Source: CAKSST01 sp045535505 (GTDB lineage: Bacteria > Bacillota > Clostridia > Oscillospirales > Acutalibacteraceae). Taken from it: a stretch of 5,357 nt of DNA. Location: assembly GCA_045535505.1 (NCBI GenBank), contig JAZSLU010000035.1, positions 1 to 5,357 on the forward strand, in the 5' to 3' direction. The notes under the pieces were generated by a model. The model saw only the letters and a list, made by a program, of their open reading frames with translations. It did not search any database and was not told the DNA's origin. The position numbers and the translations under genes are program-made. Numbering within the stretch: position 1 is the first letter of the stretch; each line of letters opens with the position of its first letter. Shown one piece after another: positions 1 to 5,073 of this stretch.

Positions 1-397
1 CCGCTTGCCTCCGACTTAACGTAAAAAGAACGGTGCTAAAACCTTGCAGTCGCAGATTGCTGAGCTCGAAGAAAAAGTAAAGCGTAACGATAACCGTATG
101 GCTCAGATGTACACCGATAAATTAGACGGTGTCATCAGCGTTAAGGAGTTTACTAAATACCGAGAAAGCTATCAAAAGGAATCCCTTGATACAGAAAAAC
201 GCATCGAAATTTTGAAATCAAAGCTCGCCACACTTACAGGTGGCGAAACAAAAACGGATACGAAATCGATACTCGAAAAGTACCGAAAGATTGACACCCT
301 TACGTTCGAGATTGCCGATGAATTTATAAGCAAAATCTTCATCGGAAAACTCCAAAAGGATGGAAAGAGAGAAATTAAGATTGAGTGGAAAATTTAG
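1..397 (+). pseudogene. 3' fragment of a large serine recombinase (TnpX/TndX-like C-terminal region), frame broken at left edge
   Basis: Only the C-terminal part of a large serine site-specific recombinase is visible; the catalytic resolvase domain and the main DNA-binding part would lie to the left. The readable frame runs from 20 to the TAG at 395-397; the first possible start in it is TTG at 44. It encodes a charged coiled coil (LQSQIAELEEKVKR) with the family signature MYTDKLDGVISVKEF, then a DUF4368-like tail (ILEKYRKIDTLTFEIADEF, ending IEWKI). An in-frame TAA at 17-19 cuts it from anything upstream. Frame 1 at the very start reads PLASDL before its own stop at 22-24, and joining it to RKKNGAKTLQ by a +1 shift gives a plausible recombinase sequence, so a one-base frameshift or a contig-end error is likely. 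Such enzymes insert and excise mobile elements and are often encoded close to one end of the element, which fits the interrupted amidase that follows. Family call is confident; functional status is not. Confidence 0.75.
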
Positions 398-414
398 TGA
401 AAATAACCACTCAA
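381..414. repeat. 8-bp inverted repeat spanning the recombinase stop codon
   Basis: TTGAGTGG at 381-388 is matched by CCACTCAA at 407-414 with an 18-base spacer containing the recombinase TAG. No T-run follows on the plus strand, so it is a weak candidate for a terminator. It could be the end of the recombinase transcript or part of the element's terminal region. The match is seen directly; the function is not known. Confidence 0.4.
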
Positions 415-434
415 AATACGACAAATTATGCAAG

Positions 435-456
435 AATACTAAAAAAGTGTAGTATT
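435..456. other. Candidate element/chromosome junction (attachment-site-like dyad)
   Basis: AATACTA at 435-441 and TAGTATT at 450-456 form a perfect 7-bp dyad with an 8-base centre. The amidase reading frame becomes recognisable inside it (KSVVL from 443), just after an in-frame TAA at 440-442. Serine-recombinase attachment sites are short sequences with imperfect dyad symmetry around the crossover dinucleotide, so this is a reasonable place for the right attachment site. The exact crossover cannot be fixed without the other end of the element or an uninterrupted relative. Confidence 0.35.
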
Positions 457-1060
457 GGCTAACTCAGGCCACGGTGGGTTTGACGGTGGTGCTGTGGCAA
501 GTGACGGTACGGTTGAAAAGGATATTAATTTGGTAATTTCACACAAGCTTAAAAATATGCTTGAAATTCAAGGTTATAATGTTATAATGACACGTTATGA
601 CGACTCGGCCACTGATAACACCGAAGACCAAAATATTTCAAAGCGCAAAACGAGCGATTTGCGCAATCGTTTAAAATTAATGAACTCAACACCCGATGCG
701 ATTTATTTAAGCATTCATCTTAACAAATTTACTCAATCCACTGCGCAAGGACTGCAGGTTTTTTATTCGCCTAATATTGAATATTCTAAAATTCTTGCAC
801 AAAACATTCAGTCATTGGCAAAATCAATGCTGCAACCTGATAATACTCGTGTTGTAAAACCGGGCACAAAGAGCACATATTTACTTTATAATGCAAAAAT
901 TCCTGCCGTTATTGTCGAATGCGGATTTTTGAGCAACCAGCAAGAATTAAATATGTTAAAAGACAACAATTATCAGTCAAAATTGGCTTTTTGCATTTTT
1001 TGCGGTATCTCGGATTATTTTAATAAAACAAAGGACGATGGTTATGGCAACCAAAATTAA
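443..1060 (+). CDS. cwlD: N-acetylmuramoyl-L-alanine amidase CwlD (Amidase_3), 5'-truncated by an inserted element
   Basis: This is the catalytic domain of a zinc amidase of the Amidase_3 family. CwlD removes peptide side chains from muramic acid in spore-cortex peptidoglycan so that a deacetylase (PdaA) can form muramic delta-lactam, the mark read by germination lytic enzymes. The expected zinc ligands and catalytic glutamate are present; counting from the TTG at 455 they are H6 (SGHGGFDGG), E21 (VEKDIN), H88 (LSIHLN) and E155 (VECGF). The clostridial features SDLRNRLKLM and LQPDNTR are also there. The frame is already amidase-like at 443-454 (KSVV), before any start codon, and is closed by TAA at 440-442. 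There is no Shine-Dalgarno sequence before the TTG at 455. The usual N-terminal signal or membrane anchor, roughly 35 residues, is absent. The fragment therefore continues a gene whose 5' part lies elsewhere, and as it stands it is probably not translated. It overlaps radA by 17 bases. Confidence 0.85.
   Translation, partial: KSVVLANSGHGGFDGGAVASDGTVEKDINLVISHKLKNMLEIQGYNVIMTRYDDSATDNTEDQNISKRKTSDLRNRLKLMNSTPDAIYLSIHLNKFTQSTAQGLQVFYSPNIEYSKILAQNIQSLAKSMLQPDNTRVVKPGTKSTYLLYNAKIPAVIVECGFLSNQQELNMLKDNNYQSKLAFCIFCGISDYFNKTKDDGYGNQN
815..844 (+). promoter_or_regulatory. Possible internal sigma-A promoter for radA inside the amidase gene
   Basis: TTGGCA at 815-820 and GATAAT at 839-844 each match the sigma-A consensus hexamers at five of six positions, with an 18-base spacer. 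It lies about 200 bases before the radA start. Such matches arise by chance in AT-rich coding DNA. It is listed because insertion into cwlD would separate radA from any promoter upstream of the amidase gene. Confidence 0.2.
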
Positions 1061-2405
1061 AACTATGTATGTATGTTCTGTTTGCGGTTATTCGTCTCTT
1101 AAACCAAGCGGCAGATGTTCAAACTGCGGTGAATGGAACTCCATGATTGAAAAAGAGGTTACTGCAACCTCGTCAAACACTTGTGCAAAAACACAAAGTA
1201 TTACAGCACAGCCGCTTCCTGATGTTGTTTTGAGTAGCAATTTTCGTTACAAGACGGATATTGAAGAGCTTGACCGAGTTCTTGGCGGAGGAGTTGTAAA
1301 AGGCTCTGTTGTGTTACTTGCAGGTGACCCCGGCATAGGTAAATCTACCTTACTTTTGCAAATGTCAAAAAGTCTTGATAGCAATCTTAAAATTTTATAT
1401 ATCTCGGGTGAAGAATCGCCAACACAAATCAAAATAAGAGCGCAACGACTTAACGCTGTAAAAGATAATCTTTATATAATTTCTGACACTAATGCGCAAC
1501 GGGTTTGCGAATATATTGAGAAATTCAAACCGGATATAGTTTTTGTTGACTCAATTCAAACAATGTATATTGACGAAATTCCGTCATCGAGAGGCAGTAT
1601 CGTTCAAGTTAGGGAATGTACTAACCTTTTGCTTCGCACTGCCAAAAACCTTAATATTCCCATGATTCTTGTTGGTCACGTGAACAAAGGCGGAGAAATT
1701 GCGGGTCCTAAGGTTATGGAACATATTGTTGATACAGTGCTATACTTTGAAGGCGACCGCACGCAGTCGCTTAGAATTTTACGTGCCACAAAAAACAGAT
1801 TTGGTTCTACTAACGAAATTGGCGTGTTTGAGATGCAAGAAAACGGTCTTGAGCAAGTTGCAAACCCATCAATGCTTTTATTAAGCGGTAGGTTACCAAT
1901 GGTTTCGGGAAGTACAATAACATGCACTATGGAGGGCTCACGCCCTTTGTTAGCAGAAATTCAAGGTCTCGTTTCACCGGCGGGTTATGCTAATGCAAAG
2001 CGTGTTTCAACCGGGTTTGACCATAACCGATTATCATTGTTGATTGCTGTATTAGAAAAACGAGCCGGTATTCAATTTTCAAATCTTGACACATATATTA
2101 ACGTAGTTTCAGGCTTGTACCTTGATGAACCTGCCGTTGACCTTGCTGTAATTTTATCATTAGCATCAGGTCTTCGAGATACACCGATTCCTGACAATCT
2201 TATCGCGTTTGGTGAGGTTGGTCTTTCGGGTGAAATTCGTTCTGTACCACATGCGGCGCGACGCATTAGCGAGGCCGGGCGGTTGGGCTTTTCGGCTTGT
2301 ATGTTGCCAAAAACCTGCGAAAAGCAGCTTTCCGGCTTTGATACGGGCGGTGTCGAGCTAATTTATGTACGCACGGTACGCCAAGCAATAGAAAAAATAT
2401 TATAA
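1044..2405 (+). CDS. radA: DNA repair protein RadA (Sms), branch-migration helicase
   Basis: RadA is a cytoplasmic RecA-like, DnaB-type helicase that promotes branch migration of recombination intermediates with RecA in double-strand-break repair and transformation. The 453-residue product has the full layout. A four-cysteine zinc finger lies at residues 11-28 (CSVCGY and CSNCGEW). The ATPase core has Walker A GDPGIGKST at 94-102, a Walker B strand ending in D169 (DIVFVDS) and the RadA-specific KNRFG motif at 250-254. A Lon-protease-like C-terminal domain follows from about 270 to the end, used for assembly and DNA interaction rather than proteolysis. Start choice: ATG at 1044 lies 8 bases after AAGGA (1031-1035), whereas ATG at 1038 is only 2 bases away. 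It overlaps the amidase gene by 17 bases, suggesting translational coupling in the ancestral cwlD-radA operon. It is complete, of normal length, and followed by an intrinsic terminator. Confidence 0.97.
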   Translation: MATKIKTMYVCSVCGYSSLKPSGRCSNCGEWNSMIEKEVTATSSNTCAKTQSITAQPLPDVVLSSNFRYKTDIEELDRVLGGGVVKGSVVLLAGDPGIGKSTLLLQMSKSLDSNLKILYISGEESPTQIKIRAQRLNAVKDNLYIISDTNAQRVCEYIEKFKPDIVFVDSIQTMYIDEIPSSRGSIVQVRECTNLLLRTAKNLNIPMILVGHVNKGGEIAGPKVMEHIVDTVLYFEGDRTQSLRILRATKNRFGSTNEIGVFEMQENGLEQVANPSMLLLSGRLPMVSGSTITCTMEGSRPLLAEIQGLVSPAGYANAKRVSTGFDHNRLSLLIAVLEKRAGIQFSNLDTYINVVSGLYLDEPAVDLAVILSLASGLRDTPIPDNLIAFGEVGLSGEIRSVPHAARRISEAGRLGFSACMLPKTCEKQLSGFDTGGVELIYVRTVRQAIEKIL

Positions 2406-2552
2406 TTTCTTACGGACAGCATTTTTGCTGTCCGTATTTTTTGTATAATACGGACATTTACTGTTTGTACAGTTTACAACAGTAATTTTATTTAAATTAC
2501 ATTCGCCGTCATGTTGATATTTACAGTCCATTGAGCAAGAAATTAAAGCCAC
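2400..2552 (-). CDS. Small cysteine-rich clostridial protein (50 aa), possible metal-binding
   Basis: A 50-residue frame starts at GTG (2552-2550) and ends with TAA at 2402-2400. The product begins MALISCSMDCKYQHDGECNL and continues with CTNSKCPYY, giving six cysteines in the pattern C-x3-C-x7-C-x9-C-x4-C in addition to ordered polar residues; the KYQxDGxC block resembles short cysteine-rich proteins common in Clostridia, such as the DUF1540 type and small proteins often mislabelled hydroxymyristoyl-ACP dehydratase. Strictly, the cysteines visible are at residues 6, 10, 18, 28 and 33. They suggest zinc or other metal binding, but the function is unknown. An imperfect ribosome site, AGGTGGTG, precedes the GTG, and a sigma-A-like promoter lies at 2594-2621. 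It converges on radA, overlapping its last 6 bases, and its final codons lie in the radA terminator hairpin. The gene is divergent from cotJA. Confidence 0.7.
   Translation of the reverse strand: MALISCSMDCKYQHDGECNLNKITVVNCTNSKCPYYTKNTDSKNAVRKKL
2411..2442 (+). terminator. Intrinsic terminator of radA
   Basis: A perfect 11-bp stem, TACGGACAGCA (2411-2421) with TGCTGTCCGTA (2426-2436), encloses a TTTT loop and is followed by six T residues (2437-2442), 5 bases after the radA stop codon. On the opposite strand the same bases encode the C-terminal residues of the small cysteine-rich protein. Confidence 0.9.
2429..2456. repeat. Alternative hairpin sharing an arm with the radA terminator
   Basis: TGTCCGTATT at 2429-2438 can also pair with AATACGGACA at 2447-2456 (10 bp, 8-base loop). 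It uses the same right arm as the terminator stem, so the two hairpins exclude each other. The pairing is seen directly; a regulatory role is inference. Confidence 0.5.
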
Positions 2553-2593
2553 AATTTCACCACCACCTATATATTATTATCGCGAAAATTCCA

Positions 2594-2621
2594 ATAATAC
2601 AATGTAACACTTTTGGGACAA
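2594..2621 (-). promoter_or_regulatory. Candidate sigma-A promoter for the small cysteine-rich gene
   Basis: Read on the minus strand, TTGTCC (2621-2616) and TATTAT (2599-2594) lie 16 bases apart, matching the consensus hexamers at four and five of six positions. The site lies about 40 bases upstream of the GTG start at 2552 and overlaps the -35 element of the candidate cotJ promoter on the other strand. Confidence 0.4.
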
Positions 2622-2633
2622 GGTTCATAGTAT
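2605..2633 (+). promoter_or_regulatory. Candidate sigma-E (mother-cell) promoter of cotJABC
   Basis: TAACACT at 2605-2611 and CATAGTAT at 2626-2633 are 14 bases apart. They fit the Bacillus sigma-E pattern (KMATATT, 14-15 bases, CATACAMT) at five of seven and six of eight positions. Transcription would begin near 2640, leaving a leader of about 34 bases before the cotJA start. In Bacillus subtilis cotJ is sigma-E dependent, which supports looking for this class here. Confidence 0.4.
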
Positions 2634-2673
2634 GTTGTGAGCGCAAAAACGCTTAAAGGGAGGAAAAATTTTT

Positions 2674-2904
2674 ATGAGAGATATAAACGATTATTTTGAA
2701 TATTATCAAACAAAAGAAAACTTTGTTCCAAAGACTAAGTCTTTTTCGAGAACACCATTAGACGAGCTTCCACTTACAATGGCTTACGTTCCTTGCCAGA
2801 AATTAAGCGCAACATATGACCAATCTCAAGCGTTAAATAATGGTACGTTGTTTCCTGAGCTTTGTAAGCCGTTTTACGGAAATAAATGTGGTAGGGGAGT
2901 ATAA
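2674..2904 (+). CDS. cotJA: Spore coat protein CotJA
   Basis: The 76-residue product has the CotJA core: LPLTMAYVPCQ at about 33-43, then YDQSQALNNGTLFPEL and KPF at about 49-67. CotJA is a small protein of the polypeptide complex in the inner layers of the spore coat; in Bacillus it is needed for CotJC to assemble into the coat. The ATG at 2674 follows GGGAGG (2658-2663) by 10 bases, so the start is firm. It is the first gene of cotJABC; its final codons contain the AGGGGAG ribosome site for cotJB, 5 bases before the next start. The first 30 residues, rich in charged and aromatic amino acids, are not conserved in a way that I recognise. Confidence 0.93.
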   Translation: MRDINDYFEYYQTKENFVPKTKSFSRTPLDELPLTMAYVPCQKLSATYDQSQALNNGTLFPELCKPFYGNKCGRGV

Positions 2905-2909
2905 ATTCT

Positions 2910-3170
2910 ATGAATGACAGAGAAACACTTTTAAGACGTATTTCAAGTGCACAGTTTGCTGCATGGGAATTGCATATGTATCTTGATACTCATCCTGATG
3001 ATACAGCGGCATTAAAAAGCTATGAAAAATATGAAAAAGAAACAAGAGAATTAATTGCTGTTTTTGAAAGTCAGTTCGGTCCACTTGTTAGCACTGATGT
3101 TTTCGGTGATAACCGTTGGGATTGGATAAATAACCCGTGGCCGTGGGAATATCAAGGAGGTAAATGTTAA
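2910..3170 (+). CDS. cotJB: Spore coat protein CotJB
   Basis: The 86-residue product matches CotJB throughout: FAAWELHMYLDTHPDD near residues 16-31, a helical charged middle (YEKYEKETRELI), and the tryptophan-rich tail RWDWINNPWPWE near 69-80. CotJB is required with CotJA and CotJC for the coat-associated CotJ complex; its own biochemical activity is unknown. Its ATG is 10 bases after AGGGGAG (2893-2899), a site that overlaps the end of cotJA. Its stop codon TAA shares one base with the preferred cotJC start, a typical coupled arrangement within an operon. Confidence 0.94.
   Translation: MNDRETLLRRISSAQFAAWELHMYLDTHPDDTAALKSYEKYEKETRELIAVFESQFGPLVSTDVFGDNRWDWINNPWPWEYQGGKC
3154..3160 (+). 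promoter_or_regulatory. Ribosome binding site deciding the cotJC start
   Basis: AAGGAGG ends at 3160, 9 bases before the ATG at 3170 but only 3 before the ATG at 3164. The spacing favours 3170, whose product begins MWQYLKKLQYP as in known CotJC proteins. Confidence 0.75.
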
Positions 3171-3778
3171 TGTGGCAATATCTTAAAAAACTTCAATATC
3201 CAATTAAAATTAAAAATTGCGACCCAAAACTTGCAAATTTGATAATTACTCAATACGGAGGACCTGATGGCGAACTTGGTGCAAGTTTGCGATATTTGAG
3301 CCAACGTTTCTCAATGCCGTATGATGAAGTAAAGGGTTTATTGACTGATGTTGCTACCGAAGAACTTGCCCATTTAGAAATGGTAGGCACAATAGTTCAT
3401 CAGTTAACAAGGAATTTAACAGAAGAGGATATCAAAAAAGCCGGTTTTGATGCATATTTTGTTGACCACACAACAGGAATTTATCCGTCATCTGCTGCTG
3501 GCGTACCTTTTACAGCTGCATATATTCAATCAAAAGGCGATCCTATAACTGATTTGCATGAAGATATGGCTGCTGAACAAAAGGCAAGAACAACCTACGA
3601 CAACATTTTGCGTTTTTGTGACGACCCAGATGTAAAAGATGTTATAAAATTTTTGCGTCAACGTGAAGTTGTACACTATCAACGCTTTGGCGAAGCACTG
3701 CGCATAGTTCAGGATAAATTAAATTCAAAGAATTTTTACGCATTTAATCCCAGCTTTGATAAACATTGCAGTAAATAA
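3170..3778 (+). CDS. cotJC: Spore coat protein CotJC, manganese catalase family
   Basis: The 202-residue product is a ferritin-like di-manganese catalase homologue found in the spore coat, where it may remove hydrogen peroxide during coat assembly or in the dormant spore. The conserved start (MWQYLKKLQYP) and GGPDGELGASLRYLSQR are present. Likely metal ligands in the family positions are E35, E65 and H68 (ATEELAHLEM), E136 (EDMAAEQKAR) and H169 (REVVHYQRF), so the active site looks intact. The central DHTTGIYPSSAAGVPF loop is also typical. The C-terminal NPSFDKHCSK tail makes it slightly longer than the Bacillus protein, as is common in clostridial members. It is the last gene of cotJABC, starting in a TAATG overlap with cotJB, and is followed by a terminator hairpin. 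Confidence 0.96.
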   Translation: MWQYLKKLQYPIKIKNCDPKLANLIITQYGGPDGELGASLRYLSQRFSMPYDEVKGLLTDVATEELAHLEMVGTIVHQLTRNLTEEDIKKAGFDAYFVDHTTGIYPSSAAGVPFTAAYIQSKGDPITDLHEDMAAEQKARTTYDNILRFCDDPDVKDVIKFLRQREVVHYQRFGEALRIVQDKLNSKNFYAFNPSFDKHCSK

Positions 3779-3783
3779 AAATA

Positions 3784-3810
3784 AAGAGCAGATGAATTTC
3801 ATCTGCTCTT
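3784..3810. terminator. Bidirectional terminator between cotJC and the DUF6440-like gene
   Basis: AAGAGCAGATGA (3784-3795) and TCATCTGCTCTT (3799-3810) form a 12-bp stem with a 3-base loop. The minus-strand flank is the stronger T-rich tract (TTTATTTTTATTT), 3 bases past the minus-strand gene; the plus-strand tract is interrupted (ACTTTATT). It sits 5 bases after the cotJC stop and probably serves both convergent units. Confidence 0.88.
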
Positions 3811-3813
3811 ACT

Positions 3814-3993
3814 TTATTCATTGACGATTGGTGTTATTATCGGTTTACCATCTCGGTCAAGCAAAACCGTCAACCCGCCGCCGTATCCACCGTTACGATA
3901 AAGATAATTGATACCGGTTTCTTTATCAACCCAAATTTCCATAGCGCTCAAATCTTGTGAATATCTTTTTATAAATCTTTTATATTTTGCCAT
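3814..3993 (-). CDS. DUF6440-like small protein (59 aa)
   Basis: The ATG at 3993 opens a 59-residue frame ending in TAA at 3816-3814. The product is basic at its N-terminus (MAKYKRFIKRYSQD) and contains EIWVDKETGINYLYRNGG followed by YGGGLTVLLDRDGKP, the signature of small clostridial DUF6440-type proteins. Their function is unknown to me. It has no membrane segment or signal peptide. AAGGAG, embedded in the last codons of the upstream recombinase gene, lies 9 bases before the ATG. The recombinase stop is only 6 bases upstream, so the two genes are almost certainly co-transcribed and perhaps translationally coupled. It ends at a strong terminator hairpin. The gene falls under common length cut-offs and could be missed. 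Confidence 0.85.
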   Translation of the reverse strand: MAKYKRFIKRYSQDLSAMEIWVDKETGINYLYRNGGYGGGLTVLLDRDGKPIITPIVNE

Positions 3994-3999
3994 TTATCA

Positions 4000-4995
4000 T
4001 TACTCCTTGCTCTTTATAGTTGGCTTTTTTGATGCAAGAGGGTTAGCATTAACTGCTGAACGAACCTGTTCATCTGAAACGTGTGTATAAATTTGTGTTG
4101 TACCTAAATTTTTATGACCAAGTAGGTCTTTTAAAACACGTATATCAACGTTGCCATGCTGATACATCAATGTTGCCGCTGTATGACGAAGTTTGTGAAC
4201 AGAAAGACCTATATCACCAAGACCTGCTTCCTCCAAGCGTTTATAAACAATGTGTTGTACGGTTTTATTGCTTAGTCTGCGCTTGTTTCTGCTTATAAAT
4301 AATGCGTTTTTGTCGGTTACAATCACACCTTCGGTATCGCGATAGGGAAGGTATGCCTTAATTGCCGATATACATGCATCATTTAAATAAATTACACGTT
4401 CCTTATTGCCTTTACCTGTGATTTTAAGCGAATTATCATCACGAAAATCAGTAATATCTAAGCTGCAAAGTTCACTTAATCGCATACCGCAGTTTAAAAA
4501 TAAAGTAATAATACAATAATCTCGTTCTTTATTGTTGCCGTCAATGTTTTCAAGAAGCTGAACGCTTTCATTAAGTGTTAAATGTTTTGGCAAAGATGCT
4601 TTAATTTTAGGAGTATCAAGTTGTTCGGCAGGATTGTTCTCAATTATATGTACTTGGTTAACGAGATATTTGAAAAATATGCGCAATGTAGAGGCTTTAC
4701 GGGCACGTGTTGTATTGTTGTTATCCCTGTCGTTTTTGCAAAAAACCAAAAACGAGTGCAAATCATAAAGATTGACAGACCTTACAAGTTCTTCATCAAC
4801 ACAATTGATAGAAATATCCTTAAAATCAATTTCTGGAGGCGTTTTGCCACGTATGTAGAGAATATACCTAAAAAATGTTTTAAGGTCATTATAATATTCT
4901 TCAATGGTTGTAGATGATTTACCCTTAATGGTTTCGCTGTAGGTTAAAAAATTTCTTATAACCGGCGGCGCATCCATAATAACGTTATGTTTCAA
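4000..4995 (-). CDS. Tyrosine site-specific recombinase, Xer (XerC/XerD) type
   Basis: The 331-residue product has the two-domain Xer layout. An N-terminal SAM-like DNA-binding domain covers about 10-120 (FLTYSETIKGKSSTTIEEYY, RARKASTLRIFFKYL), and a catalytic domain from about 140 includes the clostridial block RDYCIITLFLNCGMRLSEL. The catalytic set is complete: R172, K195 (GKGNKER), H267 and R270 (HKLRHTAATLM), H294 (LLGHKNLGTTQ) and nucleophile Y303 (IYTH). It should therefore be an active DNA cleaving and joining enzyme. The close match to a widespread chromosomal clostridial family suggests a Xer-type housekeeping role, but integrase function cannot be excluded, and I cannot choose between XerC and XerD. 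The start is TTG at 4995, 5 bases after GAGGTGA; the upstream GTG at 5004 lies inside that site, and ATG at 4977 is an alternative. It has its own promoter and is followed by a DUF6440-like gene. Confidence 0.93.
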   Translation of the reverse strand: MKHNVIMDAPPVIRNFLTYSETIKGKSSTTIEEYYNDLKTFFRYILYIRGKTPPEIDFKDISINCVDEELVRSVNLYDLHSFLVFCKNDRDNNNTTRARKASTLRIFFKYLVNQVHIIENNPAEQLDTPKIKASLPKHLTLNESVQLLENIDGNNKERDYCIITLFLNCGMRLSELCSLDITDFRDDNSLKITGKGNKERVIYLNDACISAIKAYLPYRDTEGVIVTDKNALFISRNKRRLSNKTVQHIVYKRLEEAGLGDIGLSVHKLRHTAATLMYQHGNVDIRVLKDLLGHKNLGTTQIYTHVSDEQVRSAVNANPLASKKPTIKSKE

Positions 4996-5000
4996 AAAAA

Positions 5001-5007
5001 TCACCTC
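5001..5007 (-). promoter_or_regulatory. Ribosome binding site deciding the TTG start of the tyrosine recombinase
   Basis: On the minus strand GAGGTGA (5007-5001) precedes TTG (4995-4993) by 5 bases. The GTG that would give a longer protein lies within this site, so it cannot be the start. Confidence 0.75.
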
Positions 5008-5020
5008 AATAATATTAACG

Positions 5021-5066
5021 AATTATACAAAACTTTACAATCCAATTATACAAAACTTTTTACAAT
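5021..5066. repeat. Tandem direct repeat covering the recombinase promoter region
   Basis: AATTATACAAAACTTT occurs at 5021-5036 and again at 5044-5059, 23 bases apart, each followed shortly by ACAAT (5037-5041 and 5062-5066). On the minus strand each copy contains TATAAT, so the -10 element is duplicated. It may be a regulator or recombinase binding site, or a small tandem duplication. Confidence 0.7.
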
Positions 5067-5073
5067 AAGTCAA
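5045..5073 (-). promoter_or_regulatory. Sigma-A promoter of the tyrosine recombinase operon
   Basis: On the minus strand TTGACT (5073-5068) and a perfect TATAAT (5050-5045) are separated by 17 bases, a near-consensus vegetative promoter. Transcription would begin near 5038 and leave a leader of about 43 bases before the TTG start. This suggests expression in growing cells rather than sporulation control. Confidence 0.8.

Noticed and set aside
2460..2483. Imperfect palindrome ACTGTT...AACAGT that could be an operator
   Set aside because: Only 6 bp pair at the ends, and the sequence lies within the coding region of the small cysteine-rich gene, so coding constraint is a simpler explanation.
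2593..2603. AATACAAT at 2596-2603 as the -10 of a sigma-E promoter for cotJ
   Set aside because: The -10 match is good, but there is no acceptable -35 at 13-15 bases upstream; the pair at 2605-2633 fits better.
2640..2653. Small hairpin AGCG-CAAAAA-CGCT in the cotJA leader
   Set aside because: A 4-bp stem is too weak to support a regulatory call.
3908..4298. Plus-strand open frames opposite the tyrosine recombinase and the DUF6440-like gene
   Set aside because: They are antisense to well-supported genes, have no ribosome sites and encode no recognisable motifs.
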